In this document: in pieces, positions 1 through 7,703 of the stretch
Layout of the letters: each line of letters opens with the position of its first letter
How positions within the stretch are numbered: the stretch's first letter is position 1
NCBI GenBank assembly: GCA_963747335.1
Contig: CAVVEV010000002.1
Span: forward strand, 62,001-126,000
Origin: Prado023 sp963747335
Lineage (GTDB): Bacteria > Actinomycetota > Actinomycetes > S36-B12 > CAIYMF01
Direction: 5' to 3'
Length of the DNA: 64,000 nt
Translations under genes and position numbers: made by a program
Notes under the pieces: generated by a model
What the model was told of the DNA's origin: nothing
What the model saw: only the letters and a program-made list of their open reading frames with translations
The model's database searches: none

Positions 1-297
1 TCCGTGCGGCTCAGCCCCGAGGAAGAGGCTCCGGTCCAGCGCGTCGCCGCTACCAAACACCTACCCGCATCCACACTCGTCCGCGTCTGGATTCTGGAAC
101 GACTCCACCAAGAACGCTACGCCTCACCCGCGGCACCCTGTACGACGCGGTGTTTCACCACGACCATGGACGCAATTGTGGTCGGCCGTTCGCCTGTCTC
201 ATGTCGCCGAGCGTCACGAAGGAAGGAGCGGCCCTCACCTGAGGTGAATCTGGCCGCCAGGGTGTCGCTCTGGGGTCTCAGCGCTCACTCAGGGTGA
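1..297 (+). CDS. Ribbon-helix-helix antitoxin-like fragment, 5' end outside window
   Basis: The frame is open from the first base, with a possible GTG start at 4. The first 38 or so codons (VRLSPEEEAPVQRV, then STLVRVWILERL) follow the strand-helix-helix pattern of CopG-type DNA-binding antitoxins, where a short basic strand is followed by two helices. After ERLHQER, near base 115, the likeness stops and the frame runs on to 297 with sequence typical of non-coding high-GC DNA, so the tail may be frameshifted or decayed. No partner toxin is seen downstream. It could also be the intact end of a longer gene starting before the window. The family call is an inference from a short motif. Confidence 0.35.
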   Translation, partial: SVRLSPEEEAPVQRVAATKHLPASTLVRVWILERLHQERYASPAAPCTTRCFTTTMDAIVVGRSPVSCRRASRRKERPSPEVNLAARVSLWGLSAHSG

Positions 298-549
298 CTG
301 ACGACCGCCTGACCAGCCCTGCCGTCGACGACCATGCTGAGGCATCCGGGCACGGCCTACCGGCCCAGAAGGACGCCGGAAACCTGGGGCGGTGGGCTCC
401 TGGAGCCCATCCGGCCTCGGGCGGGCTCGGTGCCGCTCGGAGTAACCGTTACACCACCCGAAACGCCGGCAGGACCCGGTGGCCGAGGTTAGCCTCTTGG
501 CAACCATCGCGGCTGTCGGCTCGCATATCCCTTGATCGGAGTTCCCCAC

Positions 550-1371
550 ATGACCACCGCCCCCGCGGACACGACCACGACCGAGCCGTCCCCGAACTGG
601 CGGGTCGCACCGTCCCTACCCGTGGCGATCGCGGTCTTCATCGCCTACGTCGTGGTGGTGATCGGCCTCATGGCCACGTCGGGTATCGGATACGCCGACA
701 TCTTCGCCACGAGCGACAACGCCTTCCGGGCGGCGGTGCTCCCGCTGATCGGCGGCAGCCTTGTGCTCATCGCGTTCGTGCTCTGGGCCCGGTGGGACGG
801 GGTGTTCAAGGACCCGGAACGGCTTCCCATGTCCGGCCTGCTATGGGTCCCCCTGGTGATCTTCGCCGTGGGCATCGTGGCGCACTTGGCCATCGCCGAC
901 TGGGCCAACACCCCCACCGATCTGCTCTTGGCAATCCTGGCGGCGGGTGTGCTGGTGGGCTTCGCTGAGGAGACGCTGTTCCGCGGCATCATCCTGCGAA
1001 GCTTGCGCACCAACCTTCGCCCTGAGGCCCGGGTCATGCTGATCTCGTCGGTGTGGTTCGGCTTCTTCCACCTGACGAACCTGCTCGTCGGATCCCCGGC
1101 CGGTGGGGTGCTCCTCCAGTGCGTCCAAGCGTCCGTGGCAGGCGTCGTGCTCTACCTGTTCCGCCGGGTGCGTGGGCTCCTGCTGGTGGGCATGATCGCG
1201 CACGGCCTCTGGGACATATCCGTGTTCCTGCCTCCCCCCTCGGGCACGATCGCACTCGTAAACTTGGGCATCCAGGTCCTGGTCTCCGTGAGCGCAGTGG
1301 TTGCGGCGATCATCATCGTGCGCCGGGACCGCGCGATCGCCGTCACCCGGACAGGTGTGCAGACCCTCTAG
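550..1371 (+). CDS. CPBP family intramembrane glutamic endopeptidase
   Basis: A 273-residue multi-pass membrane protein of the CPBP (Abi) family, related to CAAX prenyl protease 2. The three family motifs are present: EETLFRG with Glu140, Glu141 and Arg145, a His at about 174 in FGFFHL, and a His at about 218 in IAHGLWD. Hydrophobic segments lie at about 24-44, 62-80, 96-118, 124-140, 162-180, 192-205 and at the C-terminus. The ATG at 550 is preferred over a TTG 18 bases upstream because CGGAG sits 9 bases before it. It stands alone, with no prenylated or peptide substrate gene next to it. In bacteria such proteins are linked to bacteriocin self-immunity or peptide maturation; the substrate here is unknown. 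Confidence 0.9.
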   Translation: MTTAPADTTTTEPSPNWRVAPSLPVAIAVFIAYVVVVIGLMATSGIGYADIFATSDNAFRAAVLPLIGGSLVLIAFVLWARWDGVFKDPERLPMSGLLWVPLVIFAVGIVAHLAIADWANTPTDLLLAILAAGVLVGFAEETLFRGIILRSLRTNLRPEARVMLISSVWFGFFHLTNLLVGSPAGGVLLQCVQASVAGVVLYLFRRVRGLLLVGMIAHGLWDISVFLPPPSGTIALVNLGIQVLVSVSAVVAAIIIVRRDRAIAVTRTGVQTL

Positions 1372-1459
1372 TTCCAGCCCCGACGGCGGCCGCTGAGCCA
1401 CGTGGCTCCCGGTCACCCGGTGTTTGCCTTTCGGCAGGCACGCGACGATCATCGCCCTC

Positions 1460-3103
1460 ATGGAGGGGTCCGTCACGCCCATCAACCCAGCCGACTGGGC
1501 TGATGGCGGTGGTCCATCCGACGAGCAACCCGATCAGGTGGCTGTGGTCGCGGCACTGCGACGGATGCTGGACAGCGAGGAACTGCGGGCTGCCCCCAGG
1601 TCGCGGGACTTCCTGGCATACGTGGTGACCGAGACGCTGGCCGGGCGCGGCCACCGGCTCAAGGAACGCACCGTCGCCCGGTACGCCCTGGGGCGCAGCC
1701 ACGACTTCGATGCGGTGACCGACGCGGCCGCCCGTGTGCAGGCGAACCGCTTGCGCACGTCGATGGAGCGCTACTACGCCGGCACTGGGGCGGACGAGAC
1801 CCTGGTCATCGACCTGCCCAGGGGCAGCTACGTCCCCACGTTCACGTACCGGGAACTGACCCCCGGACGCAGATCCCTCGAACCAGGGCTCGTCGTCGTG
1901 CAGTTCGCCGACATGCAGTCCGATGGCGACGGCCCGCCGCTGGCCCTGGCGCTCACCGAGTCATTGATCCACGCACTGGGCGCCTTCCCCGGGCTTCGTG
2001 TGATCGGGCCAGCCGTCAGCGAACGGGGCGTCGGCTCCCCGGTGGACGCGCGAGCAGCAGCACGGGTGCTCGACGCGCAGTACCTGCTGAGCGGAGCCAT
2101 CCGAACGACCACGGACCTGCTGCGCGTGATGATCCGACTGTCCGACGGAGAAACCGGCGAGGTGCTGTGGTCCGACGTCTGCGATCAGCAACGCACCCAG
2201 ATCACCGGATTCCACGACGAGGACGACCTGGTCCGGCGGATCGCCGCGACGATCGGCGACTTCCGCGGAGTGGTACTGCGGGATACCACCGCGCGCCGAG
2301 CGGGGACCCGCCACCCGGCGGCCCACGCGGCGATGCTCTCCTACTACCGCTACCTCGACAGCGGCACTCCGCAGGCGGCTGAGGCCGCCTTGCAGGAGCT
2401 GCGCGCGGCAGTCGGACTCGAGCCGGAGAACGTCGTCCTGCTGTCGATGCTGGGCTCGCTCGGGTACGTGAGGGCGATCATGAAGTGGGCACCGGACCGC
2501 GACCGGGCACTGGCGGATGCGCGGAGCAGAGCCCGGGCGGCGCTCACACTCAACCCCGGGCACGCACATGCGTGGCTTGTGCTGGCAGGCGTGGCGCTAT
2601 CTCAAGGGGACACCGAGAGATGCCAGCAGAACGCCAGCCGCGCGATTGAGCTGAGCCCGTCCCACCCCAGCATCCTCTACGGGTCCGGCGCCCTCCTGGC
2701 ACTCAGCGGGGCCTGGGAGGCCGGCCTGGAGAGCATCCGCGAGTCGAACCGACTCAATCCCCACCACCCCGGCTACCAGCACGTCCATCTGGCCCTCGAC
2801 CGGCTCAATGCCGGCGATCACACAGGCATGCTCGCCGAGGCCAGCCTCCTCACCCACCCAGAGGACCTCTGGGGCCCCCTGATCCGATGCCTGGCGTTCA
2901 TTGGGCTGGGCCACGATGACCAGGCCTGGCAGGAGCTCCACGCCGCCCTGGCCATCGAACCAGAACTCCTCACCGACGACGCCCGATTGGTGGTCGAGCA
3001 ACTCCAGGACGCACCCCCCGACATCAGGGTCACCATCCGGGAGCAACTGCTCGACTGGCTCGCCTCCCAGCCCGATCAAGAGCAGCCGCAGGCGGGCGGC
3101 TGA
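1460..3103 (+). CDS. TPR protein with adenylate-cyclase-associated N-terminal domain and FlgO/TolB-N-like domain
   Basis: A 547-residue protein in three parts. Residues about 30-130 (LKERTVARYALGR, then ARVQANRLRTSMERYYAG and LPRGSYVPTF) match the N-terminal module often fused to TPR arrays and adenylate cyclases in proteobacteria and acidobacteria. Residues about 143-265 resemble the FlgO/TolB N-terminal fold (VVVQFADM, VLDAQYLLSGAI, GEVLWSD). From about 300 onward there are helical TPR units with alanine and asparagine-proline spacing (LNPGHAHAWLVLAG, LSPSHPSILYGSGAL). No signal peptide or membrane segment is seen, so it is probably cytosolic. The start is uncertain: ATG at 1460 has no good ribosome site and a TTG lies at 1424. 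It is probably a signalling or scaffold protein. The domain set is uncommon in actinomycetes, which suggests transfer. Confidence 0.85.
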   Translation: MEGSVTPINPADWADGGGPSDEQPDQVAVVAALRRMLDSEELRAAPRSRDFLAYVVTETLAGRGHRLKERTVARYALGRSHDFDAVTDAAARVQANRLRTSMERYYAGTGADETLVIDLPRGSYVPTFTYRELTPGRRSLEPGLVVVQFADMQSDGDGPPLALALTESLIHALGAFPGLRVIGPAVSERGVGSPVDARAAARVLDAQYLLSGAIRTTTDLLRVMIRLSDGETGEVLWSDVCDQQRTQITGFHDEDDLVRRIAATIGDFRGVVLRDTTARRAGTRHPAAHAAMLSYYRYLDSGTPQAAEAALQELRAAVGLEPENVVLLSMLGSLGYVRAIMKWAPDRDRALADARSRARAALTLNPGHAHAWLVLAGVALSQGDTERCQQNASRAIELSPSHPSILYGSGALLALSGAWEAGLESIRESNRLNPHHPGYQHVHLALDRLNAGDHTGMLAEASLLTHPEDLWGPLIRCLAFIGLGHDDQAWQELHAALAIEPELLTDDARLVVEQLQDAPPDIRVTIREQLLDWLASQPDQEQPQAGG

Positions 3104-3234
3104 CCTCACGGGTCGCCCGCGCGCCCCTGGCCGAACTGGGTGAACGGCAGCGAGAGCCGACGACCTCGTGCGTCATTGCGCCGCGAGCCGGGCGCGTTGG
3201 CAGCCGATGTCACGGCATCATCGGGGCTCTGCTG

Positions 3235-3543
3235 GTGCGTAGGCTGCTGGTCGTGAATCCTGCGGCGTGGCTGGCCCTGTTCCTGTTCATACCGTTGTTT
3301 CTCTTGGCTCTCCGGGTCGTGGTGCGGGTGCCGGGCCACGTCCATCCCGACGATGGCCCCGCCCGATCGGTGGGGTTGCGCTCGGTGGCCGGCACGGTGT
3401 TGGTCTTCGTGGCGTTCGCGGCGTTCGCCCGCGTGTACCTGGTCTCCGATGTGCCCCAGCGACCCGGACTCTGGCTTCTGGGGTCTGTCGCCTGCGCGGT
3501 TGCCGCCTGGCTCCTGCAGCGTCGGCAGGCTGCTGGCATGTAG
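3235..3543 (+). CDS. Small hypothetical membrane protein
   Basis: A 102-residue open frame from a GTG at 3235. It has three hydrophobic stretches, about residues 9-28 (WLALFLFIPLFLLALRVVV), 52-68 and 80-95, with arginines at the cytoplasmic edges. I do not recognise a family. It sits 131 bases after the TPR gene on the same strand, with no strong ribosome site. The hydrophobic pattern argues for a real protein rather than a chance frame, but short frames are common in DNA of this GC content. Confidence 0.5.
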   Translation: MRRLLVVNPAAWLALFLFIPLFLLALRVVVRVPGHVHPDDGPARSVGLRSVAGTVLVFVAFAAFARVYLVSDVPQRPGLWLLGSVACAVAAWLLQRRQAAGM

Positions 3544-3694
3544 CCCGGGCGATGCCGCGTCCGTCAGGGCATGGAAGTAGGTTCGTCCGCCCGTGACTGT
3601 GCTCGCGCCGCCAGCCCGAGGCCCTGTTGTTCGGGGTCCTCACTCCTTACGGCCCGTGACCCGATCAGCGCCTTGACAGCGGCGTGCCTGGACG

Positions 3695-4000
3695 GTGGGG
3701 GCATCATGGGCGCATGCCACCATCTGTCAGCGCGACCCGAAGCTTCACCGGTGTGATTACGAGGCCGTGTTCGACGCCGTGTGTTGGGGTGCATTGGAGG
3801 TGGGGATGACGGTGAACTACGCCGACCGGGTATCGGGGGTCATCAGTCTCTCGGCGCCTGCATCATGGTCGTCCTGGGGTGAGAACCTAGGGATTCGCGT
3901 CGGGTTGATGACGCCTGGCTGCATCCAGGTCCGGCCCGGGTTGCCGCTACCGCCTTGGCGCTGCCCGATGCTTACGAGGAGGACGCCTGGACTGGTGTGA
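3695..4000 (+). pseudogene. Remnant of a small conserved actinobacterial protein
   Basis: Between about 3750 and 3925 this frame reads like a genuine protein (YEAVFDAVCWGALEVGMTV, then SGVISLSAPASWSSWGENLG), resembling small actinobacterial proteins in which a helix is followed by strands ending in an S-x-W-G motif. Both ends look unrelated to it, and the 3' end overlaps the next gene fragment in another frame, so this is more likely a decayed remnant than a working gene. The assignment rests only on sequence texture. Confidence 0.3.
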
Positions 4001-4491
4001 GGTGGCGGGACCGGAACAGGACCTTCGCCCACGTCCTGGTTGCTCAAGAGGGTTACGCCTCGGCGTACCGCGACCTGACCGGGGTAACCGCTCCAACGAC
4101 GGTGCTGACCTTCCGGTCATCCGGCGAAGAGTGGCTGGCTCTGACTCACGCCGGGCCACGGTTCTACCGGCCGCGGTGGTCGCCCACTGTCGTCGGCATG
4201 GTGCTCGATGGGGACACCGACTGGGACGAGGTGGCCGAGCTGGTTGTCGAGAGCTCCCGGTATTGCGCACCCCAGAAGCTGAGGCACCGGCTGGATCGAT
4301 GGCGTGGTGGGGTCAGTCGGGCCGGGCACCGCGACCATTGGGTGTTGCGCCCCGATCGTGCCGCGCGGAGAACTCTCCGGACCTGCCTCAATTCCAGCCT
4401 CATGCGGACGAGCTCAGGAGGGCCCGTTGGGTCAGTCGGCGGCCAGCACGAAGCTGGCCTGGACGGCGCCCTGGGCATCTCGCAGGTATAG
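3955..4491 (+). CDS. MmcQ/YjbR-like protein with abnormal ends
   Basis: Codons from about 3955 to 4290 read as a YjbR/MmcQ domain: ALPDAYEEDAW near the start, WRDRNRTFAHVL, then VVGMVLDGDTDWDEVAELV and a closing APQKL. Family members are about 115-125 residues and often DNA-binding-like in fold. Here the only ordinary start is a TTG at 3955 inside the first motif. The frame upstream stays open to 3883 and encodes plausible N-terminal residues (ARVAATALALPD) without a usable start. The 3' end overruns the family length by about 65 codons. I read it as a partly decayed gene; the function of the family is poorly known. Confidence 0.45.
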   Translation: MALPDAYEEDAWTGVRWRDRNRTFAHVLVAQEGYASAYRDLTGVTAPTTVLTFRSSGEEWLALTHAGPRFYRPRWSPTVVGMVLDGDTDWDEVAELVVESSRYCAPQKLRHRLDRWRGGVSRAGHRDHWVLRPDRAARRTLRTCLNSSLMRTSSGGPVGSVGGQHEAGLDGALGISQV

Positions 4492-4871
4492 CTGGTTACC
4501 CTCGAGTTGGTAGGTGGCCACCTTGGCCAGGGCCGCGAAGTACTGCTGTTCGGTGTCCGTCACGTCCTGCTGGCACGCCTTGAGCTGGGACCCCACTGGG
4601 CCGATCGTCAGGCCGTCGGGCACCCGGTCGTAGTCCCGGTCGAGGTGTAGTTGTTGCAGCCGCCGAACCCGCTGAGCAAGTCGTCCTTGCCGAACTCCGC
4701 GGTAATCGTGGTCACAGTGGAACTCGAGGCGACGGGCTGGTTGTCGTTGCTGATGCCGGTCGCGGTCCACGACGTTCCTTCGAGACCGGAGTCCTCACCC
4801 GAGGTACAGGCGCTCAGCACGGTCAGCGCCAGCGCGGCAACGGCGATCCTGACGGTCCACACACCGGTCAT
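4432..4871 (-). pseudogene. META-domain lipoprotein, split by a frameshift
   Basis: The N-terminal part starts at ATG 4871 and gives a lipoprotein signal (LTVLSAC lipobox), then GLEGTSWTATG and SGFGGCNNYTSTG, which is the HslJ/META pattern. That frame stops at 4608. The rest of the domain (DGLTIGPVGS, LKACQQDV, YFAALAKVATYQLEGNQL) continues in the next frame to 4432. Restoring one G in the GGG run near 4625-4627 (read on the minus strand) would join the two as TTGVPDGLTIG. HslJ-type proteins are envelope proteins tied to stress or drug tolerance. The break may be real or a homopolymer sequencing error. Confidence 0.75.
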
Positions 4872-5056
4872 CTTCCCATCTCGACCGGGCAGTACGGGCC
4901 CTAGCGTGGGCATGCGCAATCGGGAGAACGCACAGTCCAAAACGATCGCCCTTGAGGCCTCCGCCAACCCCGCAGGGAACACGATCTCAGGCGTCATGAC
5001 CCGCGACGCTTCCGCCGCGAGTCGCGCACGTTTCCCGGCTTGCCCGTTGGGTGGGG

Positions 5057-5350
5057 TCAGGCGGACTTCAGCGGGCGGATCGCCTCGAGAGCGTCGCCCA
5101 GGTGGTCCTTCTCGATCTCCAGGTCGTAGCGGGTCTGCAGGTTCAGCCAGAAGCGGTCCGTGGTGCCGAAGTACCGAGCGAGTCGAAGCGCAGTGTCCGC
5201 GGTGATCCGACGCTTGCCGTGCACGATCTCGTTGATCCGCCGTGGCGGCACTCCGATCTCGACTGCCAGCCGATGCTGGGTGACTCCCAGCGGCTCCAGG
5301 AACTCCTCCATCAGCACCTCGCCGGGGTGCACCGGGTTGATCTCGGCCAT
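5057..5350 (-). CDS. higA: HigA family antitoxin (XRE fold)
   Basis: A 97-residue DNA-binding antitoxin with the family opening HPGEVLMEEFLEPLG, followed by a helix-turn-helix (LAVEIGVPPRRINEIVHG) and the typical TADTALRLARYFGTTDRFWLNLQ. It neutralises the HigB toxin and represses the operon. ATG 5350 is preceded by AGGAGG with about 8 bases of spacing, better than the GTG codons just upstream. It lies 12 bases after the toxin stop, in the toxin-first order usual for higBA. Confidence 0.93.
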   Translation of the reverse strand: MAEINPVHPGEVLMEEFLEPLGVTQHRLAVEIGVPPRRINEIVHGKRRITADTALRLARYFGTTDRFWLNLQTRYDLEIEKDHLGDALEAIRPLKSA

Positions 5351-5362
5351 TGCCACCACCTC

Positions 5363-5644
5363 CTAGTGGTAGTCCACGATCTGGACATCCTGGGGACCGG
5401 CATCGGTCCAGGTGAAGCAGATCCGCCACTGCTGGTTGATCCGGATGCTGTGCTGCCCGACCCGATCACCGCGCAACGCCTCCAAGCGATTGCCTGGCGG
5501 CACCCGCAGGTCGTTGAGCGACTCCGCCGCATCGAGCATGGCCAGCTTGCGCAGCGCCACCCGCTCGATCCGCGGATCCAGCTCCTTGCTCCGGTGCCGT
5601 GACCACAACCGTTCGGTGGCGTCGTTGCCAAACGATCTGATCAC
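5363..5644 (-). CDS. higB: HigB/RelE-type toxin
   Basis: A 93-residue toxin of the HigB branch of RelE, predicted to cleave mRNA on the ribosome. Family features are the N-terminus MIRSFGNDATERLW, the middle PRIERVALRKLAMLDAAES and LNDLRVPPGNRLEALRG, and the C-terminal core GQHSIRINQQWRICF ending VDYH. The GTG start at 5644 lies only 8 bases after a predicted -10 box, so the message would be almost leaderless. It is the first gene of a two-gene operon with higA and probably under HigA control through the palindrome at 5651-5677. Confidence 0.93.
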   Translation of the reverse strand: MIRSFGNDATERLWSRHRSKELDPRIERVALRKLAMLDAAESLNDLRVPPGNRLEALRGDRVGQHSIRINQQWRICFTWTDAGPQDVQIVDYH

Positions 5645-5650
5645 GAAAAC

Positions 5651-5681
5651 TGAGCATAACGCCCCGCGTTATGCTCAGCAA
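5651..5681 (-). promoter_or_regulatory. higBA promoter with embedded 12-bp palindrome operator
   Basis: Bases 5651-5662 (tgagcataacgc) and 5666-5677 form a perfect 12-bp inverted repeat with a 3-base CCC spacer. On the minus strand a TTGCTG box (5676-5681) and a TATGCT box (5653-5658) are separated by exactly 17 bases, so the palindrome covers the spacer and the -10 box. A bound HigA dimer would block RNA polymerase directly. The -10 box ends 8 bases before the higB GTG. Confidence 0.8.
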
Positions 5682-5774
5682 GCTATCCACATCGCGGAAC
5701 TTCCGGACCGTGCCCGCGACCGCCAGCGGCAGCAGAGCTGGGATCCGTACCTCAGGCCGTGGAGCCGCACGACG

Positions 5775-6095
5775 TCACCGCCCTCTCGGAGCTCCCCGTT
5801 CCCACCAGTCGTGGGGTGGCTGCTCGATGATCATCGCTGCTGCGACCTCCACTTGAAGGTAGTTGCAGGACTTCCACAGCCCCTTCGCCGCTCGCGAGTA
5901 TTGGAGGAGAGCACGATCGACCTCGAAGGCATCCAGTTCACCGGCCCGGTATCGATCGACAGCTTCCCCGAGGCGAGAAACAAGCGCTCCCAGCTGTGCG
6001 CCGTGATAGTCCGCAACCACCGCACGCGCAGCACGTCGCTCCGACTTGCTGGACACGGAAACGAGGCTACTCACTATCGGCCCGTCGAGGGTCAT
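5775..6095 (-). CDS. Conserved hypothetical protein, actinobacterial
   Basis: About 106 residues from ATG 6095; a GTG at 6110 is an alternative. The sequence has ARAVVADYHGAQLGALVSRL, then DRYRAGELDAFEVDRALLQY and AAKGLWKSC, an all-helical pattern I have seen in many small actinobacterial hypothetical proteins, but no function is known to me. It is transcribed in the same direction as higBA and lies upstream of it, with the higBA promoter between them. A GGGAAG lies close before the ATG. It is probably cytosolic, with no membrane segment. Confidence 0.65.
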   Translation of the reverse strand: MTLDGPIVSSLVSVSSKSERRAARAVVADYHGAQLGALVSRLGEAVDRYRAGELDAFEVDRALLQYSRAAKGLWKSCNYLQVEVAAAMIIEQPPHDWWERGAPRGR

Positions 6096-6343
6096 CTTCC
6101 CGGCAAGCACCCCGCTCGATCGCGTGGATCCCGGAACTGCCCCTTTCCGCGAGCTGGGCGCAGGTTGACGCTCGATCCAGCAAACGTCCCGTTATCGACG
6201 CCGTGCCCGACGGCGAATAGCGGTAGGCAGGGCCACCCTGCGTCCCGCCCGTTGATGACGCCGCTGACCGTCGGCCGGGGCTACGGTGAAAACACAGGCG
6301 GTCGAACCAAGCACGTCGAGATAGCCGGATGACGGAGGGGCTG

Positions 6344-6478
6344 ATGGCATTCCTGATCATCATGGTGTGGTTGCTCGAGTTCGGGCTGGCACTCGCCTTC
6401 CTCGGCTGGCTTGAGGAACACATGGAGCGCTCGGAGGCCAACGCCCCAGCCGTCGATCCAGTTGCCTCCAAGCCTTGA
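6344..6478 (+). CDS. 44-residue single-span membrane peptide
   Basis: ATG 6344 is preceded by GGAGGGG with about 4 bases of spacing, a strong ribosome site that selects this start over the in-frame ATG at 6329. The peptide begins MAFLIIMVWLLEFGLALAF, one transmembrane helix, followed by an acidic and hydrophilic tail (EEHMERSEANAPAVD). I do not recognise it. The combination of a good ribosome site, one clean helix and a soluble tail supports expression. Its neighbours run on the opposite strand, so it is a single-gene unit. Confidence 0.55.
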   Translation: MAFLIIMVWLLEFGLALAFLGWLEEHMERSEANAPAVDPVASKP

Positions 6479-6736
6479 CCTCGGCGCCCCGACGGCCGCT
6501 CCGACTCCTCGCCTTCAGATGAGCCCGGCCCGGCGCCGGGCGGCAGCCATGATGCGGACGCGCCCAGCGGATGCAGCGTTCCCGCTGCCGCCGATGCCGT
6601 CGGGAAGGTACGACGCTCCGCCGCCTGTCGTGCGCATTGGGGCGGGGCTTGAACGCCCATGAGGACGCGGTATCGCGACGGGGCGGAGGTTGGATAAGCA
6701 GGATCCCAGGCCGGCTGCGGGTGCCGGCAGTTCGTG

Positions 6737-6991
6737 TCATTGGCCGAGGATGAGTGCCTTCTTCTGTTGGAACTCGGCCTCGGTCAGGATGCCGGCGGCC
6801 TTCAATTCGCCGAGCTGGGCGAGTTGTGCCATCTGGGTGGAGATCGGGTCGCCAGCAATGGGCGCTGCGGGGGCCGGCCCGGTGCTGCTCATGGCGTCTT
6901 GTGCGGCCCATCTCTGCTGCTGGCGGCGCTGAACCCGGCCGTGCACGGAGCTGGCCACAGCGACTTTGGCGGCGGTCTTGATCAATCCCAT
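6737..6991 (-). CDS. SHOCT domain protein
   Basis: An 84-residue protein with a C-terminal SHOCT motif (QLGELKAAGILTEAEFQQKK), a short helical pair often found at protein C-termini and thought to mediate oligomerisation. The N-terminus is MGLIKTAAKVAVASSVHGR followed by a Gln/Arg-rich stretch, matching small actinobacterial SHOCT proteins. It lies 56 bases downstream of the DUF6325 gene on the same strand, and the two are probably co-transcribed. Function unknown. Confidence 0.88.
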   Translation of the reverse strand: MGLIKTAAKVAVASSVHGRVQRRQQQRWAAQDAMSSTGPAPAAPIAGDPISTQMAQLAQLGELKAAGILTEAEFQQKKALILGQ

Positions 6992-7047
6992 GAGCAGCGC
7001 TCCTCGCCGGTTCGGGGTGGTCTGGGGGGCAGGGGTTGTTGGCGTGG

Positions 7048-7506
7048 TCAGGCGTCGGTCGGTGCGTCGGACTGCTCGACGCGTTCCAAGGCGTGGAGCA
7101 GGTCGTCCACACCAACCCGGTTCTCGCTGACGACGCGCCCGCCGGCCTCACGCAGAGATGCCAGCATGGGGAGCACCCACAGGTTCTCGAAGATCACCAC
7201 CGCGGCGACCGTGCCGGATTCCAGGGACGCGGCTACAGCGTGCAGATCATCTGTGTCCAGCAACCCGCTGGACGCCCCGGCCAGGACGGCCAGGCCCGGG
7301 TCGTCGGACACCTCCGCCACGTCGATCACCCGGGGCTCGCCCTGCGCGGGACGTTCCACGAACTCGAGGTCCAGGACGTACACCAGGCCCCGATCGACCA
7401 GGTCCAGCAACCCACCGAACGCCTGTGCCGTCACCGCACCCGCGGGGAACTCGACCACCAGGTGGTCAACCGGGCCCAGCACATCAGCAGATTCCACGTC
7501 ACTCAT
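7048..7506 (-). CDS. DUF6325 family protein
   Basis: A 152-residue soluble protein starting at ATG 7506, preceded by GGAGGAG. Family signature: LGPVDHLVVEFPAG at the start, LVDRGLVYVLDLEFV, and a C-terminal ENLWVLPMLASLREAGG, an alpha/beta pattern like the DUF1269 and DUF6325 groups. No catalytic residues are apparent. It is paired with the downstream SHOCT gene, a recurrent arrangement in actinomycetes that suggests a shared, perhaps membrane-associated or stress-related, role. That role is inference only. Confidence 0.8.
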   Translation of the reverse strand: MSDVESADVLGPVDHLVVEFPAGAVTAQAFGGLLDLVDRGLVYVLDLEFVERPAQGEPRVIDVAEVSDDPGLAVLAGASSGLLDTDDLHAVAASLESGTVAAVVIFENLWVLPMLASLREAGGRVVSENRVGVDDLLHALERVEQSDAPTDA

Positions 7507-7703
7507 CAGAACTCCTCCGGTGGCCCAGTTCGAATCGCAGGAGGTTCGTGCGTTTCCTGTGCCGGGGAGGCTAGCAGCCCTCCAACGGGTCGGCATCCGC
7601 TTCAGCGAGCAGCACCCCGGCCGTCTTGCGCGCCCGTGCATCCGGGGGCCGGAGATGGCAGGGTGCTGCGCATGTCGCGCCTGAGTGCCACGGACGCCTC
7701 TGG

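Noticed and set aside
289..549. Possible small gene on the minus strand before the CPBP gene
   Set aside because: Arg/Pro-rich composition, no ribosome site and no family features; it looks like chance open sequence.
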